DNA of 64,000 nt from Candidatus Poribacteria bacterium (GTDB lineage: Bacteria > Poribacteria > WGA-4E > WGA-3G), in the NCBI GenBank assembly GCA_026702755.1, contig JAPPBX010000010.1, positions 1 through 64,000 of the forward strand, in the 5' to 3' direction. Positions 18,075-25,448 of this stretch are shown here, one piece after another. Positions within the stretch are counted from its first letter, which is position 1; the number at the start of each line of letters is the position of its first letter. The position numbers and the translations under genes were made by a program. Under the pieces are notes generated by a model. The model was not told where the DNA came from and did not search any database. It saw nothing but the letters and a program-made list of their open reading frames with translations.

Positions 18075-18180
18075 AAGTTTCCTTGATTTTATAGTAGATT
18101 CCGTAAAGATAAGGGTGGTTCATAAATCAGCGCAAGTTAGCGTCTGGGTTATCAGTCGTCAATTATCAGTAATCTGTAAG

Positions 18181-18205
18181 CGTCGCGAGCGCAGCTCGCT
18201 CCTAC
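18181..18205 (-). repeat. GTAG-led hairpin repeat with GCGAGC stem
   Basis: On the minus strand GTAGGAGCGAGCTGCGCTCGCGACG: GTAG, then a palindrome with GCGAGC/GCTCGC arms. Its design matches the hairpins at 4233, 26624 and 49711, although the stem sequences differ. Confidence 0.5.
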
Positions 18206-18275
18206 TCCTATATATCGTTGGGACATCCAGAAAGCCAAAGACGCATATTCACGAATTTCTCAATGAACCTCAAAT

Positions 18276-19226
18276 TCAAAACGATTCTGACTTGATTTGC
18301 CCCCATGTCGTCGCTAAAGAAGTGTCCGGACGAATTTCAAGTCCATCCTCTCCTTGACGCACTTCAACTTCACCTTCAGGATTACGATTCAGATTGACAC
18401 CCGTCCCGCCAATCGTAGTAGCACCATTCATACCGACTAACGTGTTCCCATTCCCAGATGTATCCTCAAAGCGATCTGCACCTTCCTTCTCATTAAAATC
18501 CCAGAGTGCCAACGTGTGCGCATCCGTAAAGAAACGATGCGGCGGATCAAACGGCGAGAACCCCGGCTTGCCAGGTAAATCATATCGAGCGATATTTGAA
18601 AACCTTATCGCATCAATTTCGCCATGAAAGTAGGTCTTTCGCACTAATAATTGATCATTCTTGATTATTAACCAATCTTCAGCATAGCCTCCGACGAAGA
18701 AATCTTTAACCGCTGCAGGGAGTGGCAGATCGGCAACCACTGAGTGCATAAATCCGCGCTCTCCTCGAACGATTTGATCGTTGTACACCAAATGAAACGT
18801 AGTATCTTTGAAAATGACCGCCATATAGTTCCATTGATCCGTCTTGATGACAGCATTAATCCCTGTGACACCTCTCGCGCCTCCTGCCTCAAGATATGCT
18901 AAGCCATAGGAACAAACTTCATTTTTTTTACTGATCCTACCCCCACACTTATCATCTGTCTTCAATCCGAAGGCAACTTGCTGACTCAGAATGATATCTG
19001 CCTCTAATAACTTTGGTCGAGATTTCGGATAGAACCACACCTCAGCCGTAAAAGCATTGGTATTCCTTGGGAAAATATAGCCGTGTTCCGCAAGCGGAAG
19101 GATCGCATAGTCATCCTCACCATCCAGCACCAAAACACCACCGGAAGGCTCGAAACAAAAAACAGGCATAACTAAACTCAGCAATAACACCGAACTTAGT
19201 AGGAACTTAAAGTTAATATACATCAA
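18276..19226 (-). CDS. Secreted LamG-domain protein with WGxLK tag
   Basis: A hydrophobic N-terminus (LLSSVLLLSLVMPVFCF) reads as a signal peptide. VLVLDGEDDYAILPL, FTAEVWFYPKSRP, DQWNYMAVIFKDTTFHLVYND, GEIDAIRFSNIARYDLPG and ALWDFNEKEGADRFEDTSG are LamG strands. This is a more divergent member than the genes at 15192 and 17193, with an insertion around residues 95-125. The end EIRPDTSLATTWGQIKSESF has the tag with Ile in place of Leu and a four-residue tail. Same strand and spacing as the rest of the secreted island; no SD is obvious before the ATG at 19226. Confidence 0.82.
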   Translation of the reverse strand: MMYINFKFLLSSVLLLSLVMPVFCFEPSGGVLVLDGEDDYAILPLAEHGYIFPRNTNAFTAEVWFYPKSRPKLLEADIILSQQVAFGLKTDDKCGGRISKKNEVCSYGLAYLEAGGARGVTGINAVIKTDQWNYMAVIFKDTTFHLVYNDQIVRGERGFMHSVVADLPLPAAVKDFFVGGYAEDWLIIKNDQLLVRKTYFHGEIDAIRFSNIARYDLPGKPGFSPFDPPHRFFTDAHTLALWDFNEKEGADRFEDTSGNGNTLVGMNGATTIGGTGVNLNRNPEGEVEVRQGEDGLEIRPDTSLATTWGQIKSESF

Positions 19227-19301
19227 AAATCCTTTTTCTTAGGTTGGGCATTTTCCCACGTTAATAGCCAAAACTCTCTTTCTCCCTGAATGGATCTTTG
19301 T

Positions 19302-20135
19302 TTAGCGATTCCGCTTAATATCTGCCCAAGTTGTTGTCGCCTTTCCGGTAGGATCAACTGGAAGGCCACCAGCAATCTCTCTAAAGAAACCTTTCTGGTC
19401 CTTCGATTTATCAGGATAGATTTTGCAAACCTTGTGCGTGTTATCGTCAAAGTGTAAATTGAGATAGGCAGCACCACCGGTTTCGCCACACCGGTAAAGA
19501 ACGACATTCGTACCTTTTTCCAGTTTGACTTCAATGTTATAATTAACGACCTGCGCACCGCCTGTCCAAGTTGTATTGTTATACCACTTCTCCCCATTAA
19601 TCCAAATTTGGGCATGGTCATCGTGTGCTGGTGACATCACTGCCTTCATATCCTTAGGCGCAGCAACGACACATATAGCGTAGGTATCAATGTGATTAGC
19701 AGGTCCCCCTCGGTTCATATTGTCTTGGCTCGCCGGATCAAGTTCAAAAACTGTCCAATCTCGCGTGCCACCGTGGTCGCCGTCCCATGCCATCTTAGTA
19801 GTTTGGGTTTTCTTTAAGCCTTCAAGGGTTGAGAGTGACAATTGTGTGAGTTTACCTTTGGTTCCTTCCTCAATAAGGTCTCTGCTCCCTGAAATTTGGA
19901 AACCTCCATTGTTTTCATAATTTCCGTCGGGTCCGTACCACTTGGTAATCCAGTTTTTGTTATCAGCGTGGGATTCGTTCAATGCGACTTCGTCGGGATT
20001 TTTGAGCCAATCTGCTTCTTTTAAAGGACCATCGTCAATGTTAACTTCTCCCTGCGCAAATACCAAGCGTGAAGTTCCAATAACCAACGTAAAAACAACG
20101 ACTATCGTAAGTGTCAGTTGGTAAAACCTTTTCAT
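19302..20135 (-). CDS. Secreted beta-sandwich protein of unknown function with WGxLK-like tag
   Basis: AAGGAGGCAAATTTTA precedes ATG 20135, 24 nt inside the longest open frame. A signal peptide ending LVFAQ is followed by an acidic domain with DDHAQIWINGEKWY and a late strand KLEKGTNVVLYRCGETGG. This pattern (a D-x-A-x-W-I-N-G loop, then a K-G-x-N-x-V strand) is typical of NPCBM/PA14-like sandwiches. The end LPVDPTGKATTTWADIKRNR is a variant of the tag keeping Trp and the Lys at +4. Paralogous in architecture to the gene at 22403. It lies 90 nt downstream of the sigma-kelch gene on the same strand. Confidence 0.75.
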   Translation of the reverse strand: MKRFYQLTLTIVVVFTLVIGTSRLVFAQGEVNIDDGPLKEADWLKNPDEVALNESHADNKNWITKWYGPDGNYENNGGFQISGSRDLIEEGTKGKLTQLSLSTLEGLKKTQTTKMAWDGDHGGTRDWTVFELDPASQDNMNRGGPANHIDTYAICVVAAPKDMKAVMSPAHDDHAQIWINGEKWYNNTTWTGGAQVVNYNIEVKLEKGTNVVLYRCGETGGAAYLNLHFDDNTHKVCKIYPDKSKDQKGFFREIAGGLPVDPTGKATTTWADIKRNR

Positions 20136-20224
20136 TAAAATTTGCCTCCTTATGGACAATGAAAAACGCGAAAGCAGCTTTTGGGGATCCGCGTGTTATG
20201 TCAGAAAGTTAAGTAAATCTGAAT

Positions 20225-22174
20225 TCAATGATTACTGTTTTTAGTCGTTTTCCACGTTTGCACAAGTTTCCCCGTTGGGTCGACGCTCTGAGAAACCTCG
20301 CCTATGCCGTATACCTCAATCATTGTAAGTGGTCTAAAAACAGCACTACTGCCTCCAAAGATATAGATATTCTCGTTTATTACCTCAGCCCTATGCCCCC
20401 ATTTGCCAATCGGCATATCTGGTTCTTGTGTCCAACGGTCAGTTTTAGGGTCGTAAACTTCAACTGTTGAGAGATACTTGAACTGATCATCGCCTCGAAA
20501 ACCACCCCCTATTACGTAAATTTTTCCGTCAATGACACTTGCCGTGTGAAATCCTTTTGGGGTAGGCATCTCTGCTACTTCCTTCCAATGATTTGTTTCT
20601 GGATTGAAAACTTCAACACTGGAAAGAAAGGGACCTGGATGATTTGGAATCTGAGGCCATCCCACTCCACCCATCACATAAATCTTTCCATTCACAACAC
20701 TCACTGACGCGCCACCACGAGCATGATTCATACTTTTCGCTTCTGTCCACGTATCAGTGGCTGGATCATAGATGTCCACGTTATCTAAGCGCCACTGTTT
20801 TCTGTTGGCTGCCACGCCACCAATGATATAGATCTTTCCATCCATGATACAGGTACTGTTACTACTCCTCGGCACGGGCATATCCGCTTTCTGGGTCCAT
20901 GTGTCGGTAACTGGATCATACATTTCTATAGTTGGGAGAAGTTTGCCACTGTGCCCCCAACCGCGACGAAGCCGATGTTTCTTCCCCTGTCCTCCACCAA
21001 TGGCATAGATTTTCCCATCCACAACCAAGGTAGACATGCCAGCCCGGGCTGTCGGCATATCAGCCTTTCGTTCCCATGTATCGGTTTTAGGGTCGTACAT
21101 TTCCACTGTTGCAATGGATGTGTCGCCAAACTTGTCAACTTCGCCGCCTATTGCGAATACTTTTCCGTCCACAACACACGTCCCAAATTGAAATCGGGCT
21201 GTTGGCATGTTTGTTCTCGGCATCCACTGTTTGGCAGCATTTTCCTGTGTGACAGATACCGAGGTTACATTAGAAACTTGGGTGCCAGCACGGCTGGTTT
21301 CACTCGGACTGGTATCCCGTCCGACCTGATTTCGCATAGCGGGTTCCGCTGCTATATCAAGGAGAATAGGGGAATCGACAATTTCAATTGTCGGTTCAGA
21401 TTGTGCCTCAAAACTATACGGCTTCTGGAAACGGACAAGGTATTGGTTGCTCGCGCCGAGCATCAAGGCAACCAAAACCGCAACTGTCCCCAAAGCCACC
21501 CATGGGAGAAACGGTTTAGCAGCAGGAGACGGTGTGGGGACCATGTCAGCGACTTGTCGCATGACGTTCTCGCCTAAACTCGCCGGTATTTGCACACCAC
21601 CGAAAACTTCTTGGATCATCAGTTCCTCGTCCTCTTGCAAACGCTTGCGTCCGCGACGAAGTCTACTTTTAATTGTATCCACCGATACCCCTAAAAATTT
21701 CCCAATCTCTCTGGTCGTCATTTCACCGAGATAGTAGAGGGTAACCACCGTGCGTTCACTCTCTGGGAGTTTTGCAAGCAGTTTTTTGACGAGTTCACGG
21801 CGACGCTCGGTGCATTCTGTTTCTCGCGCTTCTGATACGTGATGTGTATAAGAGGTTCTCTCGATTTCTTCCACAGGTGTGTCCTCCAGCGATTGCGTTA
21901 TGAGCCTTCTCTTCCGGCTCCAATCAATGCAAAGCCGATCTGCGATGACATACAGCCATCCAGCAAACTGATTGTGATTCTTGAGCGTTGAGAGTTTTTT
22001 GTATGCTTGAAGGAAGGTATCTTGGGTAATATCTTCAGCAGTGTGAAAATCCCCGATCTTTCGCCATACGAGCGCGTGAACGCTTTTCTGGTGTCTTTGG
22101 AGCAAGATACCAAATGCCGTATCGTCTCCCGATAAGGTTCTCTGAATCAGTTGAACATCGTCTTCTCTCTCCAC
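20225..22174 (-). CDS. ECF sigma factor fused through a membrane segment to an extracytoplasmic kelch propeller, with WGxLK-like tag
   Basis: GTG start at 22174 behind AGGAGG. Residues 1-85 are sigma region 2 (FGILLQRHQKSVHALVW, DITQDTFLQAYKKL, FAGWLYVIADRLCIDW). Residues 125-185 are region 4 (LPESERTVVTLYYLGEMTTR, LGVSVDTIKSRLRRGRKRL). A single membrane span follows at 221-243 (WVALGTVAVLVALMLGA), then a linker and, from about 318, six kelch blades such as VVDGKVFAIGGEVD and IYDPATDTWTEAKSMN. The end SVDPTGKLVQTWKTTKNSNH retains the Trp and +4 Lys. With the sigma domain in the cytoplasm the propeller must be outside, so it may act as a self-contained sensor; release would need proteolysis. 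It sits amid the secreted genes it might control. Confidence 0.88.
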   Translation of the reverse strand: MEREDDVQLIQRTLSGDDTAFGILLQRHQKSVHALVWRKIGDFHTAEDITQDTFLQAYKKLSTLKNHNQFAGWLYVIADRLCIDWSRKRRLITQSLEDTPVEEIERTSYTHHVSEARETECTERRRELVKKLLAKLPESERTVVTLYYLGEMTTREIGKFLGVSVDTIKSRLRRGRKRLQEDEELMIQEVFGGVQIPASLGENVMRQVADMVPTPSPAAKPFLPWVALGTVAVLVALMLGASNQYLVRFQKPYSFEAQSEPTIEIVDSPILLDIAAEPAMRNQVGRDTSPSETSRAGTQVSNVTSVSVTQENAAKQWMPRTNMPTARFQFGTCVVDGKVFAIGGEVDKFGDTSIATVEMYDPKTDTWERKADMPTARAGMSTLVVDGKIYAIGGGQGKKHRLRRGWGHSGKLLPTIEMYDPVTDTWTQKADMPVPRSSNSTCIMDGKIYIIGGVAANRKQWRLDNVDIYDPATDTWTEAKSMNHARGGASVSVVNGKIYVMGGVGWPQIPNHPGPFLSSVEVFNPETNHWKEVAEMPTPKGFHTASVIDGKIYVIGGGFRGDDQFKYLSTVEVYDPKTDRWTQEPDMPIGKWGHRAEVINENIYIFGGSSAVFRPLTMIEVYGIGEVSQSVDPTGKLVQTWKTTKNSNH

Positions 22175-22285
22175 GAGATTCCTCCTGATGAAAAGATGGC
22201 GTTGCGTTCTATTTATTACGGTAAAACCTATAAATTACATCTTCAATGGGTTTCTTTTTATATTGCACATTTCCCCTTCAGTTTA

Positions 22286-22341
22286 CTATAGTTTGGACAA
22301 TTTTCACAGGTTTTCATGACTATAAATTGTCCAAACTTTAG
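22286..22341. mobile_element. MITE family B, 56-bp copy with 9-bp target duplication
   Basis: CTATAGTTTGGACAATTT and AAATTGTCCAAACTTTAG form near-perfect inverted ends around a 20-nt loop. The flanks are identical 9-bp direct repeats, TTCAGTTTA at 22277-22285 and 22342-22350, a clear insertion footprint. It lies between the stop of the gene at 22403 and the sigma-kelch gene, and its stem could also end or attenuate transcription. The larger relative is at 36503-36771. Confidence 0.85.
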
Positions 22342-22402
22342 TTCAGTTTAAAAGATCGTAGAGCATATCATCCGGAAGGGTAATACGGATGAAAACACCA
22401 AC

Positions 22403-23095
22403 TTAGTAAGAACTTTTAACTTCTGCCCACCGCGTCGCCAATTTGCCAGCGGGTTCAACGGGAAGTCCTTTGAACTTCAGGTTGTAGTCCAAATCCGCGT
22501 CAATACCGGCGAACATGCTCCAACCACCGCCGCGCTCACAGACCTTAACCATGAAAACGTTATCGCCTTTTTTCAAGTCCACGTCAAATGTGTCCTGAAA
22601 ATCACCAGCACCGCGGTTGACAGCGTTTTTCCAGACCTCTTTGCCGTTCATCCAGACCTTAACCGAATCATCGCTACCGACCTTGGCTTCAACGCCTTTC
22701 TTCGTAACCTTTGATACAGCGTTGATCACGGCGTAGGAACAGTGGTCATTGACATCGCCACCGGGACCCAACTTAATCTTTACGAGCGTGTCATTGATGT
22801 TGTTGCCCCCGACTGGCGTGATTTCTCCCTCGGTCCATTTGTAATTTTCGGCAAACTTGACCTTCAGGACATTCTTTGTAATGCCTTCTTTGGCAACGTC
22901 TTCCTCGGTCAGTTTACCCTTCGTTGCGTCCTTGATACCGTCGACATCCGTTACGGCGGCACCACCTCCACCGGCGGGACTTTCGGTAATCATCCAATAC
23001 CAAGGACCTTCGATCTTATCTACGGCAGCGGCAAATTGTGCCGTCAGAAGAAATCCGATCGCACATACTGCCAAAAGTACATATCTGCTTTTCAT
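22403..23095 (-). CDS. Secreted beta-sandwich protein of unknown function with WGxLK-like tag
   Basis: AAGGAGGTTAAACGAAAA precedes ATG 23095. After a signal peptide (LLAVCAIGFLLTAQFAAA) the domain holds GSDDSVKVWMNGKEVWKN and DLKKGDNVFMVKVCERGGG, the same loop-and-strand signature as the gene at 19302, suggesting an NPCBM/PA14-like sandwich that binds glycans. The end LPVEPAGKLATRWAEVKSSY is a tag variant with Ala for Gly. It is the first gene of the minus-strand secreted cluster and lies 229 nt upstream of the sigma-kelch gene, with the 56-bp element in between. Confidence 0.78.
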   Translation of the reverse strand: MKSRYVLLAVCAIGFLLTAQFAAAVDKIEGPWYWMITESPAGGGGAAVTDVDGIKDATKGKLTEEDVAKEGITKNVLKVKFAENYKWTEGEITPVGGNNINDTLVKIKLGPGGDVNDHCSYAVINAVSKVTKKGVEAKVGSDDSVKVWMNGKEVWKNAVNRGAGDFQDTFDVDLKKGDNVFMVKVCERGGGWSMFAGIDADLDYNLKFKGLPVEPAGKLATRWAEVKSSY

Positions 23096-23228
23096 TTTTC
23101 GTTTAACCTCCTTATATTCAACCAACCAGATAAAGTTTCAATGAATATTTTAGACATTTCGCCATCCATAGGGACGCAAATGCACCATGCTCACTGGCGC
23201 AGGGACATCCCCACCCGTTACTGGAGAG

Positions 23229-23290
23229 AGGAAACTGGTAACCTCGCTACCTCTCCAATGTACAGTTAATTGTGGACTTTACCACATAAA
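23229..23290 (-). mobile_element. MITE family A, decayed terminal fragment
   Basis: On the minus strand GGTAAAGTCC, ACAATTAACTGTACATTGGAGA and GCGAGGTTAC appear in the same order as in the complete element at 49547. The other end is not recognisable. Apart from this and the promoter at 23583, I see nothing in the 23096-23582 gap. Confidence 0.5.
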
Positions 23291-23582
23291 AGACTGAATC
23301 TAATATCAAGTCTTGTAAAATTAAGCAATGCGATACGCTTTACGCTCTCTATAATTAAAGACGAATTTTGAGGCTGAAAAGGTGCAGCATCGGAAAAAAA
23401 TCGCGAACAATCTCATGAACATTTGTGAACATCTTTAGAAAAGGCACCACTGCTCAGATAAATACGGCAACGAACACACTAATTAACACGGTTCACAGCA
23501 CATCACGACACAAACATAAAAAACTGATTGCTGACGGCTGAAAACCGAATGTGTTACACTGGCAAAACCATTTCAAATCCGT

Positions 23583-23612
23583 TTGACATTTTCCGTCGCT
23601 TTACGGTATAAT
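23583..23612 (+). promoter_or_regulatory. Consensus sigma70-type promoter for the Rpn-type nuclease gene
   Basis: TTGACA at 23583-23588 and TATAAT at 23607-23612, with an 18-bp spacer. Initiation 6-7 nt after the -10 box would fall on or next to the A of ATG 23619, so the transcript would be leaderless. No Shine-Dalgarno sequence lies between the -10 box and the start. Confidence 0.8.
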
Positions 23613-23618
23613 ACAGCC

Positions 23619-24482
23619 ATGGCACAAGATTATGATAACATGGGCAAAAGTTTATGGAGAGACCACGCCGCCGACCTTTCAAAATTCGTACTTGACGAGG
23701 ACGATGTTGAAGTCCTTGAGGACCTTGAGACTGAACAACAGACGGTTATCGCCCGGCAGACCGACATTACAAAGCGCGTCCGTGTCAACAATCAAAAGGT
23801 AATCCTACACGTCGAATTGCAACTCCGAGATAGCACCGATATACCGATGTGGGCACGGAACGCGCAATATCAAGGATACCTCGTCGGCAAATACCAGATG
23901 CCTGTCTATTCCAACGTTATCTATTTCCATCCGAGAGCCGGAAGGAATGATCCAGGGGGTTACGCCTATAGCCAGAACAGTTACGAACACGCCAATCGCT
24001 ATAAGGTCATACGGCTCATTGAAATAGAGGGACAAGCGATTTTAGAAAGGCAGGCACCCGGCCTGCTTCCGTTTACACCGTTGATGCAACCGCCTGCAGG
24101 GATGGACCTTGAACGCTGGGTCCAAGAGTGTGTTAACATGACAATGGCAACATCGGTCAATCAGAAAACCCAGGCAGATCTGCTTTACGGAATCTACCTC
24201 TTCGGCAGTGTAGTCATTGATGCTACGCTGTTTGAACAATTTATACCGGAGGAACTTATGCGAGAATCTGAAGGTTACCAACGCCAACGCGAAAGAATTC
24301 TCAGAGAAAATACCATCGAAAATACTCTGGCTTTGCTTAAAAAGCGCTTCCATACAGAGCAGGTAAGTGCCTTGACACCTGCCCTTCAGAACATTAATGA
24401 TTTGGAACGTCTTCAACAGTTGCTAGTCGCAGTACCCGAGATGCAAAACCTTGAAGACTTCGCGCAAATGCTGCACGAATAG
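23619..24482 (+). CDS. Rpn/PDDEXK-family nuclease (putative transposase-like)
   Basis: The N-terminal 120 residues contain the Rpn-type PD-(D/E)XK core: VLHVELQLRDSTDIPMWARN (first acidic residue plus E-x-Q), then QYQGYLVGKYQMPVYSNVIYF. Family members such as RpnA are DNA endonucleases that promote RecA-independent recombination. The C-terminal half is helical, with an RILRENTIENTLALLKKRF segment like the regulatory tail of many Rpn proteins. ATG 23619 is chosen because the longer frame would begin inside the -35 box. The gene stands alone between long gaps rich in small mobile elements. Confidence 0.75.
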   Translation: MAQDYDNMGKSLWRDHAADLSKFVLDEDDVEVLEDLETEQQTVIARQTDITKRVRVNNQKVILHVELQLRDSTDIPMWARNAQYQGYLVGKYQMPVYSNVIYFHPRAGRNDPGGYAYSQNSYEHANRYKVIRLIEIEGQAILERQAPGLLPFTPLMQPPAGMDLERWVQECVNMTMATSVNQKTQADLLYGIYLFGSVVIDATLFEQFIPEELMRESEGYQRQRERILRENTIENTLALLKKRFHTEQVSALTPALQNINDLERLQQLLVAVPEMQNLEDFAQMLHE

Positions 24483-24774
24483 CAGTTAGGAAGGCGTTAG
24501 AAACAGGGGCCGCGCCTATTAACACCCTAACAGTACAGGAGAACATCATGTTTGAAGAAATGGAGATATTGAACAAAAACCTGCAAAAATGTAGAGTCAG
24601 CAAAAGACGCATTACTCACACATGGACACCCCTCAACCCTGCCCCACTATTGGGCACGCCGTCCGTTCGCTGCCTGCCGCGCCGTTATCTTCGCCAGCAT
24701 GGTGGACAATCCCTCCGAATGCAAAGACGAATTCCCAACCGAATCTAATTGAATAACTTTCATAACTATACGCA
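24483..24774 (+). other. Gap with two short overlapping frames, no confident gene
   Basis: CAGGAGAACATC precedes ATG 24548, opening a frame of 66 codons (MFEEMEILNKNLQKC...). A second frame from ATG 24622 runs 43 codons (DTPQPCPTIGHAVRSLPAAP...). The reading upstream of 24548 in the same frame also lacks stops back to 24484, so this may be the wreck of a longer gene. No family is recognised. Confidence 0.25.
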
Positions 24775-24902
24775 TTAGGACTTACGCATGCTGCTCTTTT
24801 GTAGCATAGGCTGTTGGTTTCCTGTGCCAAGAGAACATCTGCGTTTTTTCCAAGTACCCCACTTAACAGTGTCTGCTAAAATCAAAATTGCGTAAGTCCT
24901 AA
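24775..24902. mobile_element. MITE family C, GGACTTACGCA ends, CGCA target duplication
   Basis: Perfect 14-bp inverted ends TTAGGACTTACGCA (24775-24788) and TGCGTAAGTCCTAA (24889-24902), flanked by CGCA at 24771-24774 and 24903-24906. The 100-bp interior encodes nothing. It contains GTAGCATAGGCTGTTGG, also present in similar form inside the family B element near 36560. Confidence 0.75.
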
Positions 24903-25023
24903 CGCATTATGGAAGTTAACAAATAGTATATCTATAATTCACATCTTCAGATTATTTGCCTTCAGAATTGCTAACACCTTCGACTTCTATCACCTTAAAA
25001 GGACGCTGTTACCTATCGAATTC

Positions 25024-25136
25024 ACCACAGAAATTTGACCGATTTAACGGCCATGAAATTTTTTCAAAATCGCTTTCCAACCCTCTCGCAGCTTAGGTTT
25101 TCGGTCAATTTTGACAGATCCGAAAAATTCTGTGGT
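25024..25136. repeat. Inverted repeat with ACCACAGAAATTT ends
   Basis: ACCACAGAAATTT at 25024-25036 faces AAAATTCTGTGGT at 25124-25136. A further TTTTCTGTGGT follows directly. The interior also has partial GGTCAA/TTGACC complementarity. No target duplication is clear, so it may be an old element or an unusual regulatory hairpin. Confidence 0.4.
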
Positions 25137-25303
25137 TTTCTGTGGTAACTGATGTTTCGTTGTTTTCACCACTACGTTCATAAAGCCGATCAGACGTTTT
25201 CGGTGTGGTGTAAGAAATGTCCTAAATCTTCCTTACCAGTAGACTGCTAAAGACGACCTATTATGAAAACCATCGAAATAGAAATGGTATAAAGATAATT
25301 GCC

Positions 25304-25332
25304 TTGACAGCAAAACCCAAACAGGTTAATAT
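25304..25332 (+). promoter_or_regulatory. Predicted sigma70-type promoter
   Basis: TTGACA at 25304-25309, 17-bp spacer, TAATAT at 25327-25332. It would serve the oxidoreductase gene starting at 25449 with a leader of about 110 nt. Confidence 0.5.
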
Positions 25333-25448
25333 TATCAGAACCAATACGAGATTTTAAAGAAACTTAATTGTTACGAGGACAGTTGAGGTTCATCGTAAAC
25401 AAGCTTTTGACAACAGAAAAAGTCGAGCAGAACCCAACTGTTAAAAAT

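Noticed and set aside
25024-25146. Riboswitch before the oxidoreductase gene
   Set aside because: The inverted repeat lacks any conserved riboswitch core that I recognise and lies upstream of the predicted promoter.
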